NCBI RefSeq assembly: GCF_030272615.1
Contig: NC_081406.1
Coordinates: forward strand, 245,575,218 to 245,639,217
Source: Cryptomeria japonica
Taxonomy: Eukaryota > Streptophyta > Pinopsida > Cupressales > Cupressaceae
DNA length: 64,000 bases
Direction of reading: 5' to 3'
Shown in pieces: positions 34,402 to 45,576 of the stretch; the first letter of the stretch is position 1; each line of letters starts with the position of its first letter. The notes beneath the pieces were generated by a model. It saw only the letters and a list, made by a program, of their open reading frames with translations. It ran no database searches and was not told where the DNA came from. The translations under genes were made by a program, and so were the position numbers.

Positions 34402-35126
34402 ATATATATATATATGCATGAGCTATATGAAATTTACTTACATAAAAAGAATAATAAGAACATTAATAATAATAATAATTTAGCTTGAAAAACCTATTCC
34501 AAAACAAGATTAGAGAAACCCTATAAAGTATCATGGTGGAGCAAAGAAACAAGAGCAGAGAAAGAAGCTGATTTCATGGTGGAGCATACTATAAAGTATC
34601 ATTTCTTGAGGGAGAAGGTTAGTGATGAGGAAGTTAGATCTTTGAATTTGTATCTACAAATGATTAGATTGAAGATATTTTCATTAAGCCTTTGCTTGCA
34701 GTTACATTTGTTTATTTGAGAGACAAGTTAGGGGTTTCTGCCCCTCTTGTTGAGAACTAGATGCATGAAGTTGCATCAATCTAGTGGATGTAAGAGCCTT
34801 ATCTTTTTATCTGGGCTGATGAGTTGGTATTGCTACTCAGCCACAGTAGTCAGTGTGTGTTTTTTATTTTCAGTTGTGGGTTTATCCTAAGGGGGAGATT
34901 GTCCTTCTCAGAGGATGAATTTTGGGAGAGAGAGCATGATTTGTATTTTGTCTTTGGCATTGTTGTCAAAGGGGGAGAGAGTCATGTAAAAAACTGGTTT
35001 ATCTTTGGAGCTTTGCTATGCATGATCTTAGAGGGAGTTTGTTGCAGATTGTTGGTGTTGATATATTTCTTTTGCATTGATTATTTTTCACATTCATATG
35101 TTGCCATCAATGTCAAAGGGGGAAAT
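34402..35126 (+). mobile_element. 3' internal remnant of a copia-type element with PPT
   Basis: This non-coding remnant sits just before the LTR at 35127. It ends with the polypurine tract CAAAGGGGGAAAT (35114-35126), which primes plus-strand synthesis in LTR retrotransposons. A second purine-rich CTAAGGGGGAGATTG occurs near 34887, and CAAAGGGGGAGAG near 34968, as in the GGGGGAGATTG-rich 3' regions of plant copia elements. No intact pol is left. The segment starts within an AT-repeat, so the element is truncated on its 5' side. Confidence 0.65.
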
Positions 35127-36472
35127 TGTTGGATACTGTTGCTGCTAGGATATGTTGTTGTCATTGATGTAAACATATTCCTGTGTCTTGGTGTTGTTGA
35201 GAGTTGTTTGGTGTTCCAGTGATTGCATTGGGCTTATACAAATGGTTTATTTGTTTGGGATGCTAGCTGAATACTTAATTCCTTATTGGTTTCAGTGATC
35301 CGAAAGATTGCTTGATCACATTATTTGATCCAACTTGTAGTTCAGTCTTTTTGTGCAGTGGTTGGCAGAGTTTGGTGTTTGATCCAGTGAGCTCTGATAT
35401 GATCATATCTTTGGTTGCGAATTTGGGAAGACATTTTTGATGTTCATGTGTATCCTCAGTTCAAATGGTTCATGATTTGGTGCTCCACAAGTTATATTTC
35501 TAGTTCGAATTGTTGTTGTTGGGTGTTCCTGTGAGTTAGTGTATTGATTGATGAAGATTTGGATAAGTGGTGTTGGTGCAGCTATTGCAGATGGTTCTAA
35601 TGTGCTTGTTGGTGTTTCTTGATCATGTCCTATTTGTTTTGGTGGTCTGCATTGATCCTTGTGCGTGTTTTTGGTGATTTTGTTGATCCGGTGATATTCT
35701 TCGTGTTATGCGGTATTCTTGGTGGTGTAGCGTGTTGCAGTTGATCTCGGCGAGATTTCCAGTGGTGATGCATGTTTGGAGATTTGATTTAGGTCCATGC
35801 TATGTCATGTATATCATTATATTGGTCTGGTGGTTCACATATGTATTGTGTGATGTAATTTTGTAGTTAAGGTTTGAGGGTTTGGCCGACCTTGTAATCA
35901 AGGTTGATGAATTGTATAAATAGGTGGTATAGTCATGTAATTTTGGTATCAATATTGTGTCTGCATAATCAAAGAGTTGTGTATGTGTGCATAAGAGAAT
36001 TTATCCTTCAGTGTGGTGAATTGAGCAGAGATTGTTGTAGAGCAGACAAATGTGCTTAACCAGAACTGTCATCAGGCATTGGTAGATGCTATAGTTGTGG
36101 TTCATGTAATCTAGATTGTAGTCCGAATCTTATTGTAAGGTAGTGAGCCTTCTCTGAGGGTTGGAGCCTTCTGGGTCATCTTATTTTGAGCAGTGAGCTC
36201 TAGGCAATGTGCCTGAATGCATGTGTATTCCCCATTGTAATATTTTCACATACTACTACAGAGTATCATCTTACTGTGGTAGGTACCCACAGTGGTTTTT
36301 TCCTTAACCACATTTTCCACATCAAAATCTTGGTGTTATGTGTGTTGGTGCTATTGTGTTTATCTTTATTTTTGCTGCAATTGTTTAGATATGAAATTGT
36401 GCTTAATTTTATTAATCCGGTGAAAGTTGTTTCACCCCCCCTCTTAGTTCTCCTTCTTGGTTGTTGCTAACA
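35127..36472 (+). mobile_element. 1.3-kb copia-type LTR, copy 2 (3' LTR)
   Basis: It begins TGTTGGATACTG directly after a polypurine tract and ends TTGCTAACA, 1,346 bp later. It matches the LTR at 33084 over its length with scattered substitutions and small indels, including about 30 bp extra near 36155-36185. TATAAATAG lies at 35915-35923. It seems to have inserted into an older LTR-like sequence: the following ATAGATCCTACATAGTAGTC resembles sequence at 38549-38570. Confidence 0.8.
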
Positions 36473-36514
36473 ATAGATCCTACATAGTAGTCAAATTCCT
36501 TCACTATGGTAAAA

Positions 36515-36890
36515 TGTGTTTGAAGGTGTGCACCCTTGGTCTCCTTGTTTTGTGCAACACAATGCTTGGGTTTGCAACATGGCTTAATCACCTCTCGTGG
36601 ATTCATTATATATCATAGTTGTATTGGGCATTAATAGATCGATATTTTGGTGCAACTATAAGCATGTTTTTAACAAGTGGTATCAAAGCCTAGGTCACGA
36701 GTTCAAACCCCTTGCTTGTGCTGGGGGGTTGTTGCAAGGTGTACTCCCTTGGTCTCCTTGTGATGTGTAGTGCAATGCTCAGGTTTGCGACATGGCTTAA
36801 TTGCCTCTCATGGATTCATTAAATCTCGAGGTTGTATTGGACATTAACAGGTCAATCTTTTGGTGCAACGACAACCGTGTTTCTAATAAT
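36515..36890. repeat. Tandem duplication, 213-bp offset
   Basis: Two copies start with CCCTTGGTCTCCTTG at 36533 and 36746. They share AATGCT(T/C)(G/A)GGTTTGC, ACATGGCTTAAT, TGGATTCATTA, GTTGTATTGG.CATTAA and TTTTGGTGCAAC. Copy 1 is followed by a tRNA-like block. The divergence suggests an old event. Confidence 0.8.
36672..36711 (+). other. tRNA-like block (SINE or degenerate tRNA fragment)
   Basis: AGTGGTATCAAAGCCTAGGT is followed by a box-B-like GAGTTCAAACCCC. The spacing resembles the internal promoter of a tRNA-derived SINE. TGGTATCAAAGC also resembles a methionine-tRNA primer-binding site. It cannot fold into a full tRNA and no target duplication was found. Confidence 0.35.
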
Positions 36891-38466
36891 TATTGTACAT
36901 ATGAGTCTTTGTTGTCATTGATATCAAACCTATTGTTGTGGTCTGAGATGTCAAGTCTACTTGTTCTAGTTGACTTATTAGTGGTCCAGTTATTAGTTTA
37001 GTTTGGTTGTCGGTGATACTGGTCCAGAAGTGTTTTGATGCAAAAGTATATGGTTTGACAATGTATTCTAGTTAAGTCCTTAATATTGGTTGTATCTAGT
37101 CATTGGTCCAGATGCCTATCAATCAGTAATATGATGCAAAGCTATATGCAGATTCTTGTGAAGAATGATGTGTTTTTTAGGAATAGGTGGACATTTTATG
37201 TTACCTATCTATAAGCTTTCTGGATGGCTAATGTTGATAATATGTTGTGTTGTTGAAAGATTAATGTCTTTTGTTTGGTCAGAAAACTATGTTACTATAT
37301 GTGGTGACTATTTTGGTGAATAGTATCTTTGTCTGGAAATATATGGATGTACTGGATATGTATCAGATGGCTATGTGGATTGAAGTACAATGATTATGGT
37401 AGACTGATCTTAGTTTCTCAGTTGAACAAATGTTTCTCTATGAGTGTTATTTATGTTTGTGATCAGTGTGGTGCAGCCTCAAGATTTTGCAAAGGAATGC
37501 ATTGCATTCCTTGTCTTGCTATTGCTTTAAGGTTGTTCTAGATCATTGGATATTGTTCCTAGCACGTCATGATTTTTTTGTGGTGGATCGCATATTTTAT
37601 TTTTGGGTTTGTATTAAAATATTTTGGGTAAAGTAGATTGGTATGAATCATCTTGTGAGTTTTGGTCTGTGTGGTTGTGTGTAGAACCTTTATCAGAATA
37701 ATTGGAAGGCATGCCAGCTTGGTGTGAATCTTCACACGTCTTCTTTGCCTTTAGCATTCAATATTTTGGGTCAATGATGAATATACACACTACATCTTTA
37801 AGTCGACCTAATTGAGATTAATGATGATCTAGTGGATATATAAAGATAGATTAATTGAGATATTTATATATAGATTACATAGACAAAATACGATAAGTGA
37901 ATTTATGAGATATGAAGTGAATTAGGATGTGAATGTGATGCAAGTTTTATGTGATATAGAGGTCAGGATATGTTACAGAGCAGAGATGCAAGATGAATTA
38001 GATGAGTATTAAGTTGTGAACTGTTATTTGCATGTTGGTAGATGCTCTATATTAGGACATATGTTTTGTATCTTTCCCTAAATCTAAATGATCTTTAGTT
38101 TTGTAAGTCTCTCTTTTGTATCTTTCCCTAAGGTTGTGTGACTTAGCCTACATGTATGGAGTAGTGAGATTCCTAGTCTCTCTAGTTGTGTAAGTCTCTC
38201 TTTTGTATCTTTCCTTGAATCTACATGTATGGAGTAGTGAGATCCCTACCATTGTAAACACTTATTATATATATATTGTAAGTTTGATTCTCACCTTGGT
38301 TTTTCCCAGTTTGGGTTTTCCATGTGAAAATCTTGGTGTTCTTTTGTGGATGCATTTGTTGTTTTAGTTATTTACTCTCTTGCACATGTGATGAATGGTT
38401 GATGTGGAATAAATGTTTTAATCTAATCAATTTTTAGTATATGTTGATTCACCCCCCCTTCTCAAC

Positions 38467-38594
38467 ATCCGATAGTGTTTCACGAGATTGGGTTGCCATC
38501 AATGACAAAGAGGGAGATTGTTGGTCTACTTGTCATTGATGTCAACAACATAGATCCTACATAGTTGTCAACTTCCCTCTCTATATTAAAATGT
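38467..38594 (+). mobile_element. PPT and start of a truncated LTR
   Basis: ATGACAAAGAGGGAGAT (about 38503-38519) mirrors the polypurine tract before the LTR at 35127. It is followed by TGTTGGTCTACTTG and a short LTR start that loses similarity near 38594. It follows a 3' LTR-like end at 38466 with only 53 bp between, so it is a heavily deleted element. Confidence 0.45.
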
Positions 38595-38944
38595 TTATAT
38601 TAACAAAGAGGCAGACTTCACTTGAATTAATGTAGCCATTTATTGAAAGAGAATAATTAATAATGTTATGTGAGTTGGCCTATCTTGGCTAGGAGAATCC
38701 GCATATAAAGGAATCATTTTTAGATTTTTTTTTAAATTTCTATATAATTTTCAAGAAGTTCGACCCATGGATAGTGTCGTGTTCTAGAAGGAATAAGAAA
38801 AAGTAAAAATATAATTAAAAAACTACTATTTGACCTGATTGAAGAGGCATAACTCTTAGCGTGAAAGGGCACATTGGATGGTATAAATATAGGTTGTTTT
38901 GAGATCATTAAAGCATCCATTCATTACATATCTCTCAAGTTAAG

Positions 38945-39064
38945 AGTAGACGTAAAGAACACATTTGGAGTAGACACAAAGAGCAGATTTAGAGAAGACA
39001 TAAAGAGTAGGTTTGGCATAGACGCAAAGAGCAGATTTGGAGCAAACATAAAGAGCATATCTAA
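38945..39064. repeat. Five tandem copies of a 24-bp unit
   Basis: Units start at 38945, 38969, 38993, 39017 and 39041, with consensus near AGTAGACACAAAGAGCAGAT TTGG. Because 24 is a multiple of three, an 8-residue motif such as DTKSRFGV repeats in one short open frame (38874-39101). There is no other sign that it is translated. Confidence 0.85.
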
Positions 39065-39392
39065 AAAGGAAAATCAGACCTGCAAGCTAGCAGACTTATG
39101 AAGTTAATTCTACCTTATCTAGAGGAAAAAAGCATGCAAGTTGTGTTAGAATTATTTGACAAGATTATAAAAGACTTGGTGTAAATTAATTGTGAAGGAA
39201 AATATCAGATTTATGAGTATAATATAGAAAATTACTTAGCTCTTGAAAGGATCTAAAGCAGATCCATCAACGACATTATTATCCTACATTTCAAAAGGTT
39301 GAAGCCTTTTATTTGGTGAGATCTAAGGTTAGAGCCTCTTATTCAAGAGATTGGATTGTCTTGCTGAGTTGGAGATTAGTGGAGGGGAATGG

Positions 39393-40500
39393 TATATATA
39401 TATATATATATATACACACACAAAAAATAAAAATAAAAAAATTTGTCTCGTTACTAACATCGTTAATTATTCCTCTATATTAATTAAATAATTTTAATTA
39501 TGTAATTAATTTAATTTTGTTCATCTACACTAATATTCATCTTTTTCATCACAAACTAATTATTTAATTTCCATCTAAATCATTTAATCAATCAACTCCC
39601 CTTAATATTAATTAAATAATGTTATCATTTAATTAATCTCAATTATTTATTTCAATTAAATGATTTTTATTGTTTAATTAAATTCAATTTCTATTTTCCC
39701 ATAATTAAATAATTTCTTTAAATTATTTAACTATCTAATTACGTTCGAGTCCAAATTAAATAAATTTCTTAAATTTATTTAATTTAACCAAATTCCCTCC
39801 AAATCCAAATTTATTTAATTTCTCATTAATTTCCATTTCATTTGGCATTTTCCAAAATCCAAATCCAAATTTATTTAATTTCTCATTAATTTCCATTTCA
39901 TTTGGCATTTTCCAAAATCCAAATTCAAATCAAATGACTTTTCATTCTAATTTCCTACATCACATGTCAAATTTCTATCTACCATTGAATTTGAGTCTAA
40001 CTCCCAATCACCTTTTTTTGAGTGATCAATCAATTTAGCTAATTGATCAATCAAGTCAGTTAACTATTCAATCAAGTTCCCTAACTAGTCAATCAAATCA
40101 GTTAACTTCTCAATCAATCCAGTTGATCTCTCAATCAGATCTAGTCAAGATGAGTAATTCTCTCTCACCAACTTCTCACATGGAGTCTCAACCATTGATC
40201 AATTCAGTTCTCAAATGAATCTCAACCATCCAAACAATCCTTCCAAAATCTATAAATTCGGCATCAATCCTTCTTTTCTAGCAACCACTTCCTTCGAATT
40301 CTTGTGTCATTATATTGTAGGTTTTCATAGTGCAACTTTGAGAGCCAACATTTTGCAAGAAGTAGAAGAATAATAGAAGCATCACATTTGGATTCAACAT
40401 GGGGATTTCAGATGTTTTGTTTTATTTTACACTGTTGAATCAATTAGATAAGGTTTTATTGGTGTTACATTCAAAATTTAATTAATTAGATTGGGTTTAG
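39393..40500. other. AT-rich LTR-like region with local repeats
   Basis: A (TA)n run lies at 39393-39414, then TTAATTAAAT-rich sequence. At 40020-40145 is a run of about 22-bp imperfect units of the type AATCAAGTCAGTTAACT. A TATA-like CTATAAATTCGG at about 40249-40260 is followed by a leader-like stretch. The pattern resembles an LTR promoter region, but paired ends were not found. No gene is seen. Confidence 0.4.
39801..39920. repeat. Perfect 60-bp tandem duplication
   Basis: Copies at 39801-39860 and 39861-39920 are identical base for base, starting AAATCCAAATTTATTTAATT. This marks a very recent duplication or gene-conversion event. Confidence 0.95.
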
Positions 40501-40532
40501 TGGTTACCTGTTTAAATCTAGTTAAGAATGAT

Positions 40533-40539
40533 GAATTTC

Positions 40540-40606
<67 letters not shown>

Positions 40607-40742
40607 ATGTATACGTATCTTTGTGTGTGTGTGTGTGTGTACATACACACACACATACATATATATGTATGTATGTATGTATATGTACACACACACATAC
40701 ATATATATGTATGTATGTATGTATATGTACACACACACACAT
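40533..40742. repeat. Compound microsatellite (TC)n (AC)n (GT)n (TATG)n
   Basis: Consecutive runs are (TC)n to 40580, (AC)n to 40608, (GT)n at about 40622-40640, and then two ~42-bp blocks each made of (AC)n, a TACATATATATGTA palindrome and (TATG)n, ending near 40742. Open frames on both strands of up to 89 codons here are artefacts. Confidence 0.95.
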
Positions 40743-41051
40743 ATCACCTTAAGATCTTAGAAGTTTATAAATTTGGACCTCTAATACCATGTAGGAGTTG
40801 ATAGTGACCTCACACACCCTAGGATCACCTACAAAACAAACATAACCTCCACAAGATAGTATGGCATGAGAATAAATCGCTTGATTAGGGATGCAATAAT
40901 ATACAATGATCAATAATGGATCAATGATAATTCATCCCTTATTATGATACAAATGTACAAGAGGCCAGGATTTTATAAGCAAGGTGAGAGATATGATTAG
41001 GCAAGATCATGACAAGTGTCTTAATCTTATGACACAAGACAACAAATATTA
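40743..41051. other. Unassigned flank of the gypsy insertion
   Basis: No gene is seen. The sequence continues across the insertion at 47777 once the element and one AATGA are removed, so it is the pre-insertion target. Confidence 0.4.
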
Positions 41052-41056
41052 AATGA

Positions 41057-42045
41057 TGTAATAACCCACCTTAATTAACCCAACAAAATTGACCATTCTT
41101 TTTTTTTGTTTAATTTAATCATTGTGTTTGATTCAATTGCATACTTTGGGCATCCATCCATTTGGATTAGGCATTCATCCATCCGGGATGAGCATCTAAC
41201 CATATGGGTTAGGCATCGGTCCATACGGGACATAAGATTTCATCTATCCAATACGGGATAGGCATCTACCCATATGGGGTAGGCATCGGTCCATACAGGA
41301 CATAAGATTTCATCTATCCAATATGGGATAGGCATCTACCCATACGGGGTAGGCATCTATCCAATTGGGATAGGAGGTGCTCTGGCCAGAGACTTAGTCT
41401 CATCGGGACCATTCGGGTCCTGAGCCACTCACTAAGTACTACACTCTTCTAACAGAAGTGCATTGAGGTCGCTGTCCTTAGGAGTAATTAAATAACATAA
41501 TACAAGCTTGAATTCCGCCTTAGAATTTGGCTTAAAGCCTCGAGAAGTCAAGCGAATCCACATGGGATTCCTTCCGAGTATGCATTGAATTACTTTTTCC
41601 AATTTAATTATCTTATCTTTCAAAATAGGATTCTTACTCATTCTTTCTTTTACCAAGCCTAGACCCCACCCACGAACGCCTGAGTACGAGGGACAACTCC
41701 GTCCCAAGACTGCCTACATACCTGCTTTGGCACGGGATCAAGGCGTAAAGTATGTAGTTCTATTTTATATTCTATGGTTTGATGTAAACTGATTAGACTT
41801 AGTGGGGGAGTTACATGCAAGGTGATGGAGAATCCTCTAGAAGCTTCTTATTCTTCCTACAACATGTGTCATAATTGGATGTGGAAATTAAATAAATAAA
41901 AATAATGTATATTTTCCATGTGTATGTGTGTGTGTTATTATTTTTCATTCTTTTTGTAACATTTACTCAATCATTTAAATAGCTTATCCAAAGATAAAAT
42001 AAAATTGTGATTTAAATCCAAAAGTGATAAAGGAGGGTTGTGACA
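41057..42045 (-). repeat. 3' LTR of the gypsy element (989 bp)
   Basis: On the minus strand it starts TGTCACAACCC and ends GGTTATTACA. It contains a 70-bp tandem duplication (41211-41280 and 41281-41350) of a unit built from CATC/CGGGATAGG submotifs, embedded in a longer run of ~22-bp degenerate motifs (about 41148-41378). The same array is in the other LTR, so it predates insertion. Confidence 0.95.
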
Positions 42046-42056
42046 TCCTCCCCACC
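42046..42056 (-). promoter_or_regulatory. Polypurine tract
   Basis: On the minus strand GGTGGGGAGGA lies immediately before the TGTCACAAC start of the 3' LTR and immediately after the pol stop codon (42059-42057). It primes plus-strand DNA synthesis. Confidence 0.9.
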
Positions 42057-45000
42057 TTAATTTGTGCATCGTCCCGATGCACTTAATGAACGCATCCAAA
42101 AGAGTCTATAGTTCATGATTAAAACAAAAAAAGGAAACAACTGTTGCATATCCTTAGTATCCTCCCACGTGGCATTCCTTTCATCATACTGGTTCCATTG
42201 TACTTTGCATTGATCAACCTCTCTGTTGCGTAACTGGCACTGGTGCCTCTCCGAGATTTTGAATGGCTCTATCATTAATCCTCCCATTTCCTGGACCTGT
42301 AAGGCATCCCAATTCAAAATGTGTTTCTCATTAGGTACATACTTTTTAAGAAGAGATACATGGAAGACATCATGGATTCGACTCAATTGGGGAGGTAAGG
42401 CCAACCGGTATGCAATTGGATTAATCCTTCCCAATATTTCAAAGGGTCCAACATAACGAGGTGCAAGCTTAGTCTTTTTCCCAAATCTTATGGAACTCTT
42501 GTGTGGCCTAACCCTTAGAAAGACTTTCTCTCCCACCTCAAACTCCCTTGGTGTTCTATTTTTGTCTGCATAACTTTTCTGCCTATCTGAGGCTTCCTTC
42601 AATCTTTGCCTGATTTCCTTAGTTTTCCTCTCCATCTCTTTCAACATATCTGGTCCAACAATCACTCTATCTTCAAGACTATCCCAACTCAAAGGTGTTC
42701 GACATGGTCTACCATACAATGCTTCGAAAGGTGCCATTCCCAAAGATGTTTGATATGCATTATTGTAAGCAAACTCCACCAGAGGTAGGTACTCTTCCCA
42801 TTTCTTCTGTTGGTCCATGCAATACATGCGAAGTAGGTCTTCCATAATCTGATTTGTCCTTTCTGTCTGACCGTCGATTTCAGGATGGTATGTAGTGCTA
42901 AAATTTAGTTGAGTTCCTAGAGCTGATTGAAGAGTGGTCCAAAACCTTGAAGTGAATCTAGCATCTCTATCTGATATGATTTTCTCTGGTATTCTATGCA
43001 GCCTAAATATTTCTTTAACAAAGCGCCTAGCCAAGGTAGGTGCATCATCTGTCAGATTCCCTGGTATAAAGTGTGCCACCTTAGTGAGTTTGTCAATTAC
43101 CACCATTATTGCATCATGCCTAAAAGGTGACATGGGCAACCCTTGCACAAAATCCATGCTAATAACTTGCCACTTGTGTTGAGGTACATCATGTAACTGT
43201 AACAATCCAACTGGATGTCTATGTTCTGCCTTTACTCCTTGACACTCCAAACATTTATCCACATACTTGACTATGTCATTCTTCATCCCTTGCCAAAAGT
43301 ATAACTTCTTTAGATCTGTGTAAAGTTTGTTAACTCCTGGGTGCCCTGAATAAGGGGCATTGTGAGCCTCCGACAATACTACTTCCCTTAAGTCTCCTGA
43401 ATTAGGAATATAGATTCTATTATTGTATCTAAACAACCCATCTTCATCTAATGTATACCCTCCAATCTTAGGATCGGTTGGATCGTGTTCTAATGTCAAT
43501 TTGACTTGCTCATACCATGGGTCGTGACCTTGCTCATCCATCACTTGCCTTTTGAAAGAAGTTTTGAATGTTGCTATAGTCATCAAGTGTCTCCTCCTAC
43601 TTAAGGCATCTGCCACCCTATTTTCCTTCCCCTTAATATATTCAATTTCAAAATCATATTCAATTAGAAACTCTAACCACCTTCTTTGTCTGGCATTTAA
43701 GTGGGGTTGGGTAAAGATGTACTTTAGTCCTTGGTTATTTGATTTTAACTCAAAGGGCTTCCCTAGTAAGAAGTGTCTCCATTTTTGTAGGGCATGCACA
43801 ATTGTTGCCAACTCTAAGTCGTGGGGTGCATAATTGACTTCATGAGTCTTTAGCTTTTTGGATTCGTAAGCAACTACCCCTTCATCTTGGACAAGTACTC
43901 CTCCTAAACCTTCAATAGAAGCATTAGTTACGACTGTGAAGTGTCCATTCGGATTTGGTACCTTTAGAATGGGTGCTGAAGTTAGTTTCCCTTTCAAAAT
44001 TTGGAATGCCTTATCACTTTGTTCTGTCCACACAAACCTTTTACCCTTCCTTTGTAATGAGGTGATGGGGTTTGCTATCTTAGAGAATCCTTCCACAAAC
44101 CTCCTATAGTAACCTGCTAGCCCCATAAAGCTTCTTACCTCTGAAACGTTTTTAGGGATTGGCCATTCTACTATTGCCTTTATCTTATCTGGATCAACTG
44201 CTATTCCTTCCTTTGATATTATATGCCCAAGGTAGTGAATCTTTTCCTCAAAGAAGGCACATTTTGACAATTTTCCATATAACTTATGTTCTCTCAACCT
44301 TTGCAAAACAATTTGTAGGTGTACTAAATGTTCCTTCTCATTCCTAGAGTAAATCAATATGTCATCCAGAAATACCAAAACAAATTTATCCAAGTAATCA
44401 TGGAGGATACTATTCATTAGGTTCATAAATGCAGCTGGGGCGTTGGTTACACCAAAAGGAACTACTGTGAATTCATAATGCCCGTATCTAGTCCTGAAAG
44501 CTGTTTTCGGAATGTCTTCCTCCTTAATTCTAAGTTGATGGTACCCTGACCGGAGGTCTATCTTTGAGAAAACTGCTGCTCCTTTCATTTGGTCAAAAAG
44601 ATCCTCTATGCGAGGTAAGGGATACCTATTCTTTATGGTGACTTTGTTCAACATCCTATAGTTGATGCATAGCCTTAAGGTTCCATCCTTCTTCTTAACA
44701 AACAAAACTGGCGCTCCCCATGGTGATACACTTGGCCTTATTAATCCTTCAGCTAAGAGTTCCTCTAATTTCATTTTGAGCTCTTGCAATTCAGTTGTGT
44801 TCATTTGGTAAGGTGCCCTTGATACTGGTTCCGCTCCTTGTAGCACTTCGATAGAAAAGTCAAACTTCCTCTTAGGGGGTAAGCCGGGTAATTCTTCTGG
44901 AAAAACATCATTGAATTCTTTTAAGAAAGGGGTATTTTCAAAGGTTGGTGTATTTTCCTCTTTTCCTTCATCAATTTCAACCATATAGATTAGGCCTCCT

Positions 45001-45215
45001 CTTCTTCTTTCCTTCTTTAATTGCATGGCTGATATGGTTTCTATATTAATGGGTTTAAACTTTCCTCGGATTTTGACCATTTTTCCCCCATCATCCAAAC
45101 ATTCAACAACTTTGTTATAGCAATCTACATTAGCTTGATGGTCAGTTAACCAACTCATTCCAATAATTACATCATATAATCCTAGGGGTGCCACATAGAG
45201 ATCTACCCTTGTTTC
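42057..45215 (-). pseudogene. Gypsy pol: reverse transcriptase, RNase H, integrase, chromodomain
   Basis: An open frame of 1,045 codons (first Met 45194) covers most of pol. Reverse transcriptase: [20 protein letters not shown] (from ~157), [12 protein letters not shown], and catalytic [10 protein letters not shown] (residues 274-283). RNase H is at ~418-530, but the first catalytic Asp is Asn424 (VVTNAS, codon 43925-43923) and the Asp of the second motif is Asn486 (KSNNQGL, codon 43739-43737). Integrase has the HHCC finger (H611, H618, C648, C651) and triad D681, D742, E778. Residues ~980-1025 form a chromodomain-like end ([15 protein letters not shown]). A frameshift at the A4 run 45216-45219 cuts it from protease. 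The frame is almost intact, but RNase H should be inactive. Confidence 0.93.
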
Positions 45216-45576
45216 AAAATGATGACTTCATTTGATTAACTTTTAATGCATATTTGCTTACTAATTCGGGTGAGATGAAACATTTAGATGATCCAGTGTC
45301 AATTAGAATTGAAATTGGTTGTTCAAATAGTGTACCTGAAGTTTCCACGGGAACATTCTGGTATCTTCCTCTTCGGTTCCTAACTGCTTCATGAATCCTT
45401 TGTTGGGGCCCTTGTTGGGGTTGATTGGCCCTAATATGTCCTTGCATTTTGGGACATTCTCTAGCAAAATGGTTTCCCCCACACATGAAGCATCCACCTG
45501 GAGGACCCCTCCTGCCTTGATTCCTAGGAGGATCATTCCTTGTTTCATTGGCCCTGGGTGGATAAGTTATCCTGTT
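45214..45576 (-). pseudogene. Gypsy zinc knuckle and protease segment
   Basis: This segment is in the same frame as gag but separated from it by TAG at 45579-45577. It encodes a CCHC knuckle (CFMCGGNHFARECP, from about 45495) and the aspartic protease motif ILIDTGSSKCFIS (about 45310-45272). It then breaks at TGA beside the A4 run (45216-45219), and pol continues in another frame. Because the stop lies before the nucleic-acid-binding knuckle, which is normally part of Gag, it is better read as a mutation than as programmed readthrough. Confidence 0.85.

Larger units (their letters stand above)
36473..38466 (+). mobile_element. Older diverged LTR-like sequence
   Basis: The left edge resembles the start of a second LTR at about 38549 (ATAGATCCTACATAGTTGTC there). 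The right part (38290-38466) has TTTCCATGTGAAAATCTTGG and CACCCCCCCTTCTCAACA, matching the layout of the 3' ends of the 1.3-kb LTRs. I infer an older LTR interrupted on its left by the copy-2 element. Its full extent is uncertain and no coding sequence is visible. Confidence 0.4.

Noticed and set aside
33084..36472. A single non-autonomous element with two 1.3-kb LTRs and a 725-bp interior
   Set aside because: There is no primer-binding site after the first LTR, which is followed directly by an AT repeat, while a PPT precedes the second. Kept as an alternative in the findings.
36672..36711. A functional tRNA gene
   Set aside because: Only box-A-like and box-B-like parts exist. No acceptor stem or anticodon arm can be formed.
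42057..45194. An active pol gene
   Set aside because: Although open for 1,045 codons, it is separated from protease by a frameshift, gag has a stop, and two catalytic RNase H residues are changed.
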